The notes beneath the pieces are model-generated. The model did no database searches. It had not been told where the DNA came from and was given only the letters and a program-made list of their open reading frames with translations. This document shows positions 45,480 to 56,926 of a DNA stretch of 64,000 bases, piece by piece (the stretch's first letter is position 1; each line of letters opens with the position of its first letter). The stretch lies in the NCBI GenBank assembly GCA_031841125.1, contig CM063110.1:17479626-17543625 (forward strand), in the 5' to 3' direction. The position numbers were made by a program, and so were the translations under genes. This DNA is from Acanthococcus lagerstroemiae. Lineage: Eukaryota; Arthropoda; Insecta; Hemiptera; Eriococcidae.

Positions 45480-46075
45480 CGCCCTCAGCAAATACTAGCG
45501 ATTATTTTACTATTACAAATGTTCGTTTAGTTGCGTTATTTATATGGAAGGCGCGTGGGTTGAATGAAATACAAACGACGTCACGTATACAAGTTTTACC
45601 GAAGCTAGTGATAAGAAAACGGGGCAAATACCTGTAATTAGTACGAAGATAAAACGTTATCACGACTAGTGTAATGGTAAATGTAACTCATATGTGATAC
45701 GTGCTTACGTATTAGACTAAAATGGTAATATGTTTCCTAAAAAGTTAGAACACTGATGTATCGATGTGTAGCAATCGCCCCCCCCCCCAAATTAAGTCAG
45801 TCACTTGGGAAAATATCTTTCCGGTTTAAAATTCCAACCTAAAAAGTTCGAACGAAGTTAATTTTTCCAGTTCCTAAATTAGTGTAAGAAACTTCAAACA
45901 TTTTTTCAGAACACTTTGCTTGGGAAAATTACATACGCCCCTATACCGGGTGTTCCACGAAAGTTACCCCCCCCCCATTTTTTCCCCGAACCGATCGACT
46001 GATCTTTGCCGGACAAATTGCCATCTTCCTGAAGTAAGGTCTAGTTTCTCTAGGGCTTGAAAAATTTTCTCACCC
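45480..46075. other. Non-coding with C-runs
   Basis: C-runs lie near 45779 and 45969, and a GGGTGTTCCACGAAAGT phrase near 45955. No gene recognised. Confidence 0.35.
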
Positions 46076-46086
46076 ATTTATGGGGG

Positions 46087-48500
46087 GCGCCCGCCACGCT
46101 ATCGACTCCAATGCAACGACTTTACACAGCTTTTCCACCAACTAGGAGCTAGGTTCCTACTGGGTGGTGACTTTAATTCAAAATACACCTGTTGGGGTTC
46201 TCGCCTCATCAATCCCAAAGAGCGGGAACTCTCCAAGACAATAAATGCTGCCCATCTTGAGGTTGCTACATCACGCAGACCCATCTACTGGCCAACTGAT
46301 CCGGACAAGGTGCCAGATCTGCTCGACTTCTTCGTGCTGCGCGGAATTCCTGCATCGCACGTCTGGGCGGAGAATATCAACGACCTGACATCGGACTACG
46401 TTCCAGTTCTCCTCTCACTGAACAGCACTGTCGTTCAAAAACCAGCTAAACAACTCTATAATAAGCTGACCGACTAGGATCTCTTTCGAACACTTGTTGA
46501 TAGTCGCTTGAACATCTCTCGGCCACGCTCCATACTGAAAGTGGAGGAACTCACGTAGATCCTGCAAATGACAGCTCAAGAAGCTACTCCCACGCTACCC
46601 ACAACCGTACGCGTCATCTCTTTTCCCGAAGAAATTCGGAAGATGGTTGCTCTGAAGAGGAAGACACGCAGTACCTGGCATTGTACACGCCTCCCCAGTG
46701 ACCAATCTGTTCTCAACAGATTGACTAGAACCCTAACCCACCGCCTTAGCGAATTTAAAAATCAAGAATTCCGCAGGTTTGTAGCTCAGCTGGACTCGAC
46801 TGCCAAGGCCGACTACACCATGTGGAAAGCGTGTCGACGACTCCGCTCCCCTCAGGAGCAAACACCTGTGCGATCCGCTGCTGGCACCTGGGCACGCAGC
46901 GATGCAGAAATTGCTGAAACTTTCGCTGCCCACCTTCAGGAAACGTTCCAGCCGCATGACATGCCAACACAGGTAGCCTGCACTCCTGTCCCATCAGGAC
47001 AGGCTGACTCTATTGGCAGCTTCAGCCCCCTTGAGGTAGCACGAGAGATAGACCAGTACGCTAAGAAGAAGAAGAAGGCCCCAGGCAACGATCTCTTAAC
47101 AAGCCAGCTGCTACGGGAACTTCCGCGCAAGGCATTGCTCCAGCTCACTGCCATCTTTAATGCAGTTCTCGAATTTCGGTACTTTCCAACCTCTTGGAAG
47201 AAAGCTACAGTAATTATGATCTGTAAACCAGACAAGCCTAAAGACTCTCCGTCATCGTATCGTCCAATCTCGCTCCTGCCAGTTCTTGGGAAACTCTTCG
47301 AAAAACTCCTCCTGCAGAAACTGGAACCTCTGCTGGAGCAAAAGAACCTCATCCCATCATACCAGTTTGGCTTCCGACGCAAGCCCTCGACAATTGACCA
47401 AGCTCTTGGCGTCCTCCAAAAAGCCAGTGCTGTTCTTGAGGAACGCAAATACTGCTGTGCCGTCTTTCTAGACATAGCCCAGTCTTTCAATAGGGTCTGG
47501 CATAGCGGCCTATTGCATGAGCTCCAACCAGTGCTCCCTTTATCCTACTGCCAACTATTGCAGTCGTATCTCAGCAATAGACAATATCGTGTACAGGCTG
47601 GGACGGCTCAATCGTCCTGGAATCCGGTTCGTGCAGGTGTGCCCCAAGGCAGCATGCTGAGACCCATCCTATATGTTCTCTATATGGCTAACCTCCCGGT
47701 GGCCGATAACGTCTCAAACCTTGTGTTTTCTGATGATACAGCCCTCCTTCCGTCGTCACACAGCTTAGAAATCGCTACTCAGGCAGTACAGACGCACCTT
47801 GAGCCAAGTCGTCTCACATCAACTTTACGATGCGTCACTCGGTCGATATACCACTTTATGCAGGAGGAGAGCGGATTCCCGCAAAGTGGGAAGTGAAATA
47901 CCGTGGGTTTCACTGTGACCGACACCTCACCTGGACAGCCCATATGAGAGCCAAATGCGACTTTCTTCGACGCAAAACCAAAATGTACTATTGGCTGCTT
48001 GGAAGGCGTTAGGAGACTCTCTCCTTGGCAAACAAGAGGCTTTTCTACCTGTCAATCCTAAAACCGATCTGACTATACGGCATCCAGCTCTGGGGGAAAG
48101 CCAGTGCCTCTAATCTTCGGGAGATCCAACAGCGCCAGAATGTAATTCTTCGTACGCTCGGCAATGCCTATCGGTTTACCCGCAACGACGATCTTCATCG
48201 GGACCTCTGCGTACCAACAGTCGCGGAGGAAGTTACTCTGCACTCCACCCGCTATGAGGCTAGACTCCACAAGCACATCAATCCGTCTGTGCTCGTGCTG
48301 CTCGACAGCTCGCGTCTCACTCGTAGATCGAAACGCCCACGCTACCGCTTCTAAACAAGCACTGATACACTTTAGCTCTGCTACTTTTCCTTTTTCTCGT
48401 TTTACATCGTAATTGTACGACTGCCTACATCGTCTTTATGCGTACTGCTTAATACCCTAGTAAAGTGTAGATTGCAATAATAAAAAATATTTAAAAAAAA
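46087..48500 (+). mobile_element. 5'-truncated Jockey-clade LINE with 11 bp target duplication
   Basis: Bounded by ATTTATGGGGG on both sides (46076-46086 and 48501-48511). The 3' end has a short A-rich tail (TTAAAAAAAA) after AATAATAAAAAATA. The content is the C-terminal half of the endonuclease, the RT and the C-terminal region. Higher GC than its neighbours. It inserted next to the tandem repeat at 48512. Confidence 0.92.
46090..48353 (+). pseudogene. Jockey-type endonuclease/reverse transcriptase, broken
   Basis: The endonuclease remnant reads LGGDFNSKYTCWGSRL, PDLLDFFV and SDYVPVLL, with a stop near 46478. The RT, in a 442-codon frame (46568-47896), has KKKAPGNDLL, SSYRPISLLPVLGKLFEKLL, YQFGFRRKPSTIDQ, FLDIAQSFNRVWH (the usual AFD is SFN), RAGVPQGSMLRPILY and the active site FSDD (near 47730). 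A frameshift near 47830 moves the tail (HLTWTAHMRAKC..., YGIQLWGKAS) to another frame, with stops at about 48010 and 48070. The tail ends RYRF before a stop at 48353. Inactive. Confidence 0.88.
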
Positions 48501-48511
48501 ATTTATGGGGG

Positions 48512-49008
48512 CTGTAACGTGCCACCAACTTTGGAATCTTAAATGGAAAGGTATGCCTTTATGCACATCGCTGGAAAGAGCATATCCTGCAAAATACGAA
48601 TCTGTGAAAAAAAAATTCAGAATTCATCAATTTGGGGGGAAAGGGGCCTAAAGATGACCAAAATCCATCAAAAATCAAAGTGTCATAACCTAGAGAGGTT
48701 TTCGAGGTCACGGATTCCAAATACACGATTTAACCCGGTTTAAGGCTTTAAAATCTAAATTTTCAACCTAAAATTGGTTCCATATTCACAAATTTTCGAC
48801 TTTCTGAATGCAGATTATTTAAGTGGCTCCACGCACATGGTTGAATAGGGAACTTCCTCCAAAGTATGAATCCATGAAAAAAATTTCAAAATTCCACAAA
48901 TTTGGGGGTAAGGGGCCTAGAGATGACCAAAATCCGTCCAAAATTGAAGTATCATGACCTAGCAAACAGACTATCGAAAAGGAGGTTTTCGAGGTCGCTG
49001 ATTCCGAA
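48512..49008 (+). repeat. Two tandem ~290 bp units
   Basis: AATTTGGGGGTAAGGGGCCT plus AGATGACCAAAATCC occurs near 48900, and a close variant near 48630. The upstream parts (GGAAAG/AGGGAACTTCCTCC, AATCCATGAAAAAAA) and the downstream GAGGTTTTCGAGGTC also repeat. Non-coding. Confidence 0.7.
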
Positions 49009-49009
49009 T

Positions 49010-50690
49010 GTCACACGGAAACATTTCCGCTGATTTTTAAGGAATTTCACCGGAATTTTGTTGGGACAAAATTCCAAGAATTTCCAAAGAATTTTTTTGG
49101 AAACGTCGGGGTATTGGATGATTTTAAAGGAATTTCATCGGAAATTGTTGGAGAAAATTCGATAACGTCCGGAGAATCTCATTGGAAATCTTTAGAAAAA
49201 ATTTCCAATGATTTCCAAGAAATTTCATCAAAATTCTTCAAGAAAATTTTTCGATAATTTTTGAAGTATTTCTGGGAAATACTCGGGAAAAATCTCTGAT
49301 AATTTTTACAGAATTTCATTGGAACTCGGGAAGAATCTCCGATAAATTTTAAGAAATTTTATCGGAAAAATTGTTGAAAAAAATTCCAATAATTTCCAAA
49401 GAATTTTTTCCTAAACGTTGGAAAAAATCTCCAATAAATTTTAAGGAATTTTATGGGAACTCGGGAAAATTCTCCGATAAATTTTAAGAAATTTTATCGA
49501 TTTTTTTTTTTAAATTATTACGAGACATTTGAATATTCGATCAAATGAGCTAGATATTCGATTCCAAGGCTGGTGGATAATGATTGGCTCCGATGTGGTT
49601 GATAGGTGACGCATTCGTGTATGGTATGATGGACCGTAAGAGGGGTGTCACAGGCCGTGCACCGTGGAGGGGGTTGCCGTGATAGTATGTATTCATGGAT
49701 AGCGCGAGTGTGTCCAAGTATAGTATTCGATTAATCGTAGTTTCCAGCTGGCGAGATTGATTGGATATGGTACTAATTGATTTGGTGCAATCACGAACAT
49801 GTCCTTGAAGCGGCGAAGTTTGTTAATGGTCTTCTGCATTCTAGCATTTACTGTGATTCGGAGACAGCCACAAGTCTTTGGTGGATCCATCAAGGATTAT
49901 TGTGTGTGCTGGATGATGGATGGTATTGTGATTCTAGACATGATTCCACAGTGCTGGGTCTCGAGGATTATTGTTGAAGTATTAATAGGTTCAGACTTGT
50001 GTGTCAAAAGTTAGGTTTGAAGGTTGATGACGATGTTAGAAGGCATTGGTGAAAAGTAGTTTGGAAACGATTGCCGATAATTCCGAAGAATGCATCGTGT
50101 AATATTTGAAAATAATTCCATGAATTTCCGATAAAATTTCATTAAACTCTTCGAGAATATTTCCCGATAATTTTTGAATTATCAAACCATTGGAGTATTC
50201 CCCCGAATATTTCCTATGACAAGTTTCAAAAATTATCGGAAAAACTTCCTCGAAGAATTTTGATGAAACTATTTTGGAAATCATTGGAAATCTTTCTGCA
50301 GATTTCCGATGAGATTCTATGGACAGTATCGGAATTTTTTCCAAAAATTTCCGATGAAATCCCCGAATAATCATATCCGAGATTTTTCCCTTTACAATTT
50401 ATCGCCTCGGAGACTTTCCCGAGTTCCGATAAAATTCATTAAAAATGATCGGAGATTTTCCCCGAGTTCCGATGAATTTTTTTAATAATCATAGGAAATT
50501 TTCCTACCATTTCCGATGAAACTCCTTAAAATTTATCGGAGATTTTTCCCAAGTTCCGATGAAATTCCGTAAAATTTATCGGAGATTTTCCCCGACGTTT
50601 CCGAAGAAATTCTCCGGAGATTATCGAACATTTTTCCTGACGAGTTTCGGTAAAATTCTTCAAAAACCATCGAAGTTTCCCCCCCCCCGA
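49010..50690. mobile_element. Foldback FB-3: arms of short tandem repeats around a LINE fragment
   Basis: The left arm (about 49010-49510) consists of diverged ~45-50 bp units reading AAGGAATTTTATCGGAACTC, GGGAAAAATCTCCGATAAA. The right arm (about 50040-50690) consists of the same units in inverse orientation (TTTATCGGAGATTTTCCCC, GAGTTCCGATGAAATTCC). The ~530 bp between is non-repetitive LINE-derived DNA. Opposite-facing subrepeat arrays are the hallmark of foldback elements. Exact termini and target duplication could not be fixed. Confidence 0.7.
49515..50035 (-). mobile_element. LINE C-terminal fragment in the FB-3 centre
   Basis: Minus-strand frame includes DPPKTCGCLRITVNARMQKTI and, after a shift, NPLHGARPVTPLL. 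This resembles the region beyond RT in Jockey-type ORF2. Weakly coding-like, no full domain. Possibly the captured centre of FB-3. Confidence 0.4.
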
Positions 50691-50699
50691 ATTGTTGCG

Positions 50700-52020
50700 T
50701 TTTCTGTTGTCCGTCACGGCGCCACAGAGCACAATACAATAATGTTGCGTTTAAATCTGAATATACGGCCATCGTGTGCCCGCTTATTAACACGCAACTT
50801 GCCGGGTTTTCCTTGCAACGAAAACTGAATAACCCGGTATGTCTTGTAAGTCCCAAGATGTCAAGAATTTGTACTTGACTCCACCTTTCTCATTCAAATT
50901 TCGGATTTCGGGGCCCTAGGATCTGCTGGATGTAGGAAATCACGTGATGAACCCAAATTTTTTTCGCACAGATTCGTTTTTGGGGGAAGTTTACTTTCCA
51001 ATGACGTGCATAAAGCCATTCGGATAATCTGCAATGAGAAATTCAAAAATTTGTAAATGGCAGCACTTTTAGGTATCTGAAACAAGATAACTAACTTTCA
51101 AATTATAAGGGAAAAGAACGAGAACAAAACCAAAACAGTCAGCCAAAAACAAACAAAATTTTTTCGTTAATTCAAGTGGTTGGCAATAATTTCGTAATAC
51201 TGCCATAGAATCACAATCACCTGAATATGGGGGAAAACTTTTCTCATTATTCATAACCATAAGACCATAACCCAGCTGGTTCGTCTGCCCATGTGAACAG
51301 TAATTTGTTAGACCTAGATTCTTTAGTCTATGTAATTAACATTCCTCCTCATCACTAAATTAATACCCCTAGAGTGTTACAGCAAATAGAAAAGATACCA
51401 GCATTTCCCAATGTAATTTTGTACTAAGTGAAATTTATTTTATGAAAATCAATTTCAACTACTTTCCATGATCTTTAATTTTTTTTCTGTATGGTGACCA
51501 CAACAGTCATCTTGCCCCTCCTTCCCATCAAAATGCGCCACAAAGAATATGGCCAAAATGTGACAATTTAGCGACCTTTGGAACCAGTTATGGGGCACCA
51601 ATATTAAATTTTACAAAATACTAACCCCCCCCCTCCACTCATTCTCAACATCAAGTATGGACAATCTCTAGCATTATATAATATTATTACCCAAAAAGAC
51701 CCTGGGATGGACGTATTCTTCATGAGTAGGAGACCGTATATTTCATCAGTCATTAACGTACTCGAGAGTATGTAGGTCCTAGTCTCTGCAGTTCTTTCCC
51801 TTATACCGCACAAGTGTGGTTTGTTTCGGCCCCTCGGCTTCCTTCAACCCTTAGTTCTCAATTCACAATTCTCAACTGCCACTCGTGGACCTGCAAGCCC
51901 CTCACCCCCGCTCTGCCCTTCCTTTGGTGCCTGTCTCTCCCTCCCTCTTTCTTTCATCTTTTTCTTTTCTTTATCCTCCACCCTTCACTTGAAAAGTATT
52001 TTTTGTTTTTAAGAATTATT
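50700..52020. other. Nothing recognised
   Basis: AT-rich non-coding sequence with a C-run near 51626. No exon, LINE motif or TIR seen. Confidence 0.35.
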
Positions 52021-52025
52021 ATAAT

Positions 52026-52794
52026 GTGGCAGTTTCTATAAAAAGGGGTAACTTTGTCGACTGATCAAAGTCTTAGGAAACGCAAAAACAGAAAAACAAA
52101 ATTTTTTGGTCGAAAAAATAAAATTTTGGTTGATTCCTATAGAAAAAACATCGCAATAACAAAGAGACAAAAGTTAGGGGTGTAAGAAAGAAGAGAGAGA
52201 GAAAGAGAATTATGAAAGAGAATGAGAAAAGAATGCGAATATCTGCGTTCGCTTCTTCGTGGTTTTTCGGAGCTCACGAATAAATCCGATGTTCTGAATT
52301 GTTACCACGTAGAAGAGCGAAAAATTACCTTTCCAACAAGCCCTCGTCGAGGCTGGTAACGTGACTCCGTGGCGAGTTACGGCCGCTTGAAGGGGTGGGA
52401 GAAAAGGTGTGTCTAACTTTAGACACATTTTTCTCGAAAACGTGTTTTCGCGCGTTCTCGTTACACTCATCTTTGGCCGCTTGTATCTCCGCAAAGAAAA
52501 ACGCTACAGATCTCGCCTATAGCTCCGTGGAACGGGCATTCATTCCTCTATTACGCACTATCCGTAACTCATCTGAAAGGTTGAAACAAAACTGAAATGT
52601 GGAAGATATTTCGAAAACCTGAAAGTCGATAGCAAATTTTGAATTTCGAATTTCAATAACTATTCTATTTTTACTAGATTCTCTCTCTGACCTAGAGCCT
52701 GAAATTTGAGAAAGTTGAACAACATTTTATTAAAATCTAAAAGTTGAAAGCTCGTCAGATCGACAAAATTACCCCTTTTTATAGAAACTGCCAC
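52026..52794. mobile_element. 769 bp TIR element
   Basis: Left end GTGGCAGTTTCTATAAAAAG (through about 52062) and the right end are inverse copies over ~37 bp. The interior is non-coding and holds GAGA-rich DNA and a palindromic TGTCTAACTTTAGACAC (52411-52427). Part of the interior is shared with 10490-10580. The target duplication is unclear, so the superfamily is unknown. Non-autonomous. Confidence 0.75.
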
Positions 52795-52799
52795 CTGTA

Positions 52800-53230
52800 C
52801 CTACTGTCCCTCCCTGTCAATGGGACCCTCGGGCACCTGTTGCGGGGGACTCAAATATAAATAAATAAATGCGTGTATCCTGATAAACTGTCGAAATTAC
52901 TGTACCAGTCAACAGTCGTCGGCGTAGGGTGAGCAATACACCCAACCTGGCTGGGGTGTATCACGTGGAACATCTGCTATATAGAAGTCACCCACCGCCT
53001 CTGTGCATGTAATATGGTTAAGTCAGAAATCAAAATTGAAAAATGATGCCACGCTGTAAAAGTATTCATGGGTACGTAGAGCAGGCAGACTGGCTCTCAT
53101 CAAGATGCGCGATGTCAGTTGTAGACGAAATGTATCCAGTACAGTTGCTATGAAACTCTTCTCGCGTTCCTCACACGGTCTCATCTCCACGAAGACGGCT
53201 AATCTCGATAAATGATTCCAAGATTCGTTC
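52800..53230. other. Nothing recognised
   Basis: Short non-coding stretch before the CpG-richer block. Confidence 0.35.
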
Positions 53231-53820
53231 AATTTAAGAACACGAGCACGTGACTGGACGTCGCCTTACGGCCGTCACGACGAAGACAACATCGCCAGCG
53301 CTCAGCATCCGCGGTGGTCGGCGAATCGGCGAGAGACGAAATGGAAATTCAGCAACGTTACGGAAACATTCAATTGAGACAATCAAAACGAGCACAATGG
53401 TTTTAAGTTGGAAACAGCTTGTTCGACTTCGCTCGAGCTTTACACGGATGCCTATCACGAACGATATCGTCGCGTTCTGTACTTCAGCCCCGGCCGGGAC
53501 CTCGATCGTTCAGCAAATGCTACCTGTTTCCGCTCCTCCGCCGGGCACTGATATGCCTCAAAACGGTGATCTCGGATCGGCACCGAAACTCGACGGTCGC
53601 CGGCGGTCCTCAGTCGGTCTCGCAGGCTCAAAAGCGTGAACCGGCAACCGGGAACACGAAATGTGAGCGAAGTTGACGTCCGCGCGAGTTCCTCGAGCTG
53701 GCACATGTCTAGCCCCCATCCCCCGCCATTCCGGGGGAACGTGGAACCATGAAAACCTATTCGATTGTACGCTGCCGTGAAACCGAATTTACAAACTCGA
53801 CTCATCGCCGCTACTACGGT
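53230..53820. other. CpG-rich, GC-elevated block
   Basis: About 590 bp with many CG dinucleotides and higher GC than all its neighbours, open in several frames on both strands (for example 53250-53639 plus and 53805-53455 minus). None shows a recognisable domain or clear splice sites. It resembles the region around exon 1 at 17.6 kb and could be a promoter or 5' exon. Function unproven. Confidence 0.4.
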
Positions 53821-54030
53821 CAGTTTGATAATGCGAAGACGATAAGCGTCAAAAAAAAAATAATAATAAAATAAATGGCCTCACTTTCTTGATTACAAGC
53901 GCCGTGGCCACTTCGTTACGAAACACTTACTCGTTTGTAGAGTCGGTTATCTGTATTACGTTGTGTGTTTCGTTTCATATAGGAAATAGAAACAGAAATT
54001 TTTTTTTACATTTTTCTCTTTTCGTGTAAG

Positions 54031-54239
54031 TTTTGTGGCGTACGCTCTGCTGGTGCGATTTATGCTGGAGGACGATGGTGAGGAGGTGCTGCGAACGAAA
54101 TGCGACAGACGATGACGATGGATCGACGTATTCGGCGAACAACGCCACGTGTGGACAACGTCCGAATGGAAGAGGATGCCAGTCGAAGACGCATAACGAT
54201 GATGAAGAGAACAAGGAGCCTTTCCTCTCCAAAGGTTAG
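54031..54239 (+). CDS. Candidate third exon of the EGF gene
   Basis: A good acceptor (TTTTTCTCTTTTCGTGTAAG) precedes 204 bp open in phase 1, the phase left by exon 2. The frame then either meets a possible donor (AAAG/GTTAGG) again in phase 1, or ends at TAG 54237-54239. The peptide starts VLWRTLCWCDLCW, then a polar acidic stretch (NATDDDDGSTYSANN), and ends NDDEENKEPFLSKG, like a cytoplasmic tail. No known domain. GC-richer than its surroundings. Linkage to 37086 rests only on strand and phase. Confidence 0.35.
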
Positions 54240-54244
54240 GATTT

Positions 54245-55110
54245 AGAGACTATATGGCTGCGTGTAAACCGGCTCAGTACGAGGCTGGGTATGGCACTGG
54301 CGATGAAATACGTGTCCTAGTGTCGCGAGTGTCACAGGGATCATTCGCCTCTAGCAGAGCATCATTTTGTCACGCATAAGATTTTCCCCACTTCTCTCTT
54401 ATATGTACCTCAAAAATATACGTGAATCGTAATAGTAGAGGAAATACGTCAAATATGCATGGGTGTCTTTGTTCTTGATCTATCTCAAAGACTATCCGTG
54501 AGAATTAATCGCGCTCAAGCTCAAAATGTAGCTATATTTATCTATTTTGAAATTCTGATTTTTGAGTTTCCAATGCCTAGCACCATTGTCGCAAAATTTT
54601 TTTTTTTTTTTTTTTTTGAAAAACGTCAAAAATCGAAAAATTAAAGAATGACGCCAAATATGGAATGAAGAATATGTATTTTCTTCGAAAAACTCATTTT
54701 ATACGGTATTACAAAGCTTCGTCTTATTTTCGTAGCTTACTCTCCTTTTTCTCCCGCGATTTACCATGTAGGACAACAATTACAGTTCATACTCAGCACT
54801 CTCCACATTATTCACGTAATTTTTGTTATATCATCACGCCATATTGTACCTCGGCTTTCTCTCCTCCTTTTCTTGTCCTAAGATTCCCACTCACTAATAA
54901 TTTTGTTCCATCCGGTCCCTTCTTCATGTGCGATGTGTCCCGCATAATCCCATTTTAATTTCTTCAATCAATCAATATTTTATAATTTACGTCGCTTTTA
55001 ACATGTATGGTCTTACGCGACGAGTATCGACGAAAGGAGTTACAGCTGTGATCTTAAATTACAGTCCTTTAAAAAATAGAGAAATCTACATATCTCTGCA
55101 AGTGTGTCAT
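54245..55110. other. Nothing recognised
   Basis: AT-rich with a poly-T run at 54597-54617. No AATAAA close behind the candidate exon. Confidence 0.35.
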
Positions 55111-55114
55111 TAAG

Positions 55115-56175
55115 TGACTCGAAAGGCATGGTAGTGGATGAGATGGATCAGATCAAACCAAATGTCACACGTTTCGCATATGGGGGGGGGGGGCGGTAGT
55201 CGATTGTAGAAGAAGCTGTGCGTGAGTATGGTATGGCCTATCCTGAGGCCGGTTAGTATTTTCTCTATTTTGCGCTCTCTGTGGTAGGATGTGTCCCATT
55301 CTGCGAGCGTAGGTTTGATTAAGTGAAGATGAGTCGGAGGGCTTGCTGCCCATTCTTGTTGCCATGTTGCCAGTATTGCTGGTATGAGATCAGTCTTAGT
55401 TACATGTTGCTGTCCATTGAAAGTTTGTATTGCTGGAGTAGTTGCTGGCAGTGTTGACGAAACTTGAAGTATGAAGTGGCACTAGATGTCAGTCTGAAGG
55501 CATTTATGCGATTTGGTATCGTGTACTCGAGAATAGTACAGAGTAGAGCAGCCAGATTTTATTGATGTTGCAGAGGCATGGTGTTACTTTCTACATGTAA
55601 GCTGGTGATGGGGCTGGAGCGTAGGGCACCTATAGCCAGTCTTATAGCAGTGTTCTGTGTAGTATTTAGCTGATTGAGCGTGCTCAGCGAGGCTGTGGAG
55701 TAAACGATGTTGCCATAGTTCACAAGTGGGCGGATGTAGAAGGTGTACAGGCGAAGAAGGCATTTTTTATCCGATCCTCAGGAGGTACCATTGAGAACTT
55801 TGAGAATGTTCAACTTTTGAGTATATTTTTTCTTGAGCTGACGTTTGTGTGAAGCCCATCTTAACCTGCTATCGAAGATCAGTCCAAGGAAAACTGTCTC
55901 TGTAACTTGTTCGAGAGGCTTATTGTAAAGCTTTAGTTTCAGGTTCATTTGGTGCATCTTTCTGGTGAAGTTTAGTATCTTTTTGGTTTGGAAGATGAAA
56001 ATTTGAGGCCTCTTTCAACTCCCCATTTGGTAAGACGGTCAACGGTGGTCTGTAATTTGATGTTAGCTCTTGCTCGATTATTGTGGCGTAGAAATACCAC
56101 CCAATCGTCAGCGTAGAAGAGATGTTGTGTATTACGAGATAGAGCTTCAGTGATGGAGTTTAGTGCCAAGACTTG
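55115..56175 (-). mobile_element. Jockey-like LINE fragment (RT palm to C-terminus)
   Basis: Minus strand: SITEALS...QHLFYADDWVVFLRHNN is the RT active-site region (YADD intact, near 56110). It is followed by LTKWGVERGLKFSSSKP (thumb), TVFLGLIFDSRLRWASHK, IRPLVNYGNIVYSTAS and a C-terminal region to about 55120. Upstream RT and endonuclease are missing (5' truncation at about 56175, next to an RTE fragment). A few stops and frameshifts are present. Confidence 0.75.
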
Positions 56176-56179
56176 ACCT

Positions 56180-56660
56180 CCTAACTTACCTCTTTTATAC
56201 CCGTTTCCTCTCTTATTTTTTTGTTTTCGCTCTGTCTTTTATTCTTCACCCTAATATACTTCATTCCATCTTTCTCACTCAGAAATATAGCAAAGAGTTT
56301 TTTCGGGGGGGGGGGGGGGATTGTTAAAATTCCCAACTGACTCAACTCAAAATTCTCTCAGGTATCAACTTTTTTTGTATTACCTAAAAAAAATCAAAAA
56401 AACTATAAATCTCTTTCAACTAGTTGAATTTTCCCAATTTTTGATACATCTACTAAAATTTCCCAACTCCAGCGGAGGTTTGGGAGGGGGAACTGCCATC
56501 CCATGCTCCCCCTTAGTTTCGTCCCTGATCTCACTGTGCATTTGCTTCTTCGTTAGGGCCCAGGTTTGTGCTCCATAGGTAAGGACTGGTAGGGTGCATC
56601 TTTCCAATATTTTCATCTTCGTTCCAATCTTCATTTTACCGTTTTATATAAATATATGGT
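56180..56660 (-). mobile_element. RTE C-terminal fragment split by a G-rich MITE
   Basis: Minus strand: KMKILERCTLPVLTYGAQTW, then ALTKKQMH at 56634-56530, and after the MITE, KNKRQSENKKIREETG (about 56270-56190). Both are pieces of the RTE region downstream of RT. Confidence 0.65.
56292..56525 (-). mobile_element. G-rich MITE, copy 3
   Basis: On the minus strand it starts AGGGACGAAACTAAGGGGGA, carries TTGGGAAATTTTAGTAG and TTTTGAGTTGAGTCAGTTGG phrases, and ends in a 14-C run. Related to 31826-32202. Interrupts the RTE fragment. Confidence 0.6.
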
Positions 56661-56926
56661 TTTTAAATTCCAGAAGTTTGCCCATGCCTTATTTGATTCA
56701 CTCATTTGTGTGTGAGGTTGCGCCGTGTGCTCAGACTTTGCAGACCATTGCACTATTCCTCAAGTTGCTGTTAAGGATCAGCTCAGTTGCCTCACTTTTA
56801 TAGCCAAAGTGAAAATTTTACTGAGCTCTGTCCCTTTGACTTCATTGGGTGCTGGATACTCCACTCCCAGTGCTTCGCGTCTTGTCCCGGCTATTGCTGG
56901 GCATTGACATATGATATGGATCGAGG

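Noticed and set aside
46936..47490. 184-codon minus-strand ORF
   Set aside because: Antisense shadow of the Jockey RT on the plus strand.
53250..53639. 129-codon plus-strand gene
   Set aside because: Open frame in GC-rich DNA with no domain and equally long frames on the other strand; kept only as a CpG-rich block.
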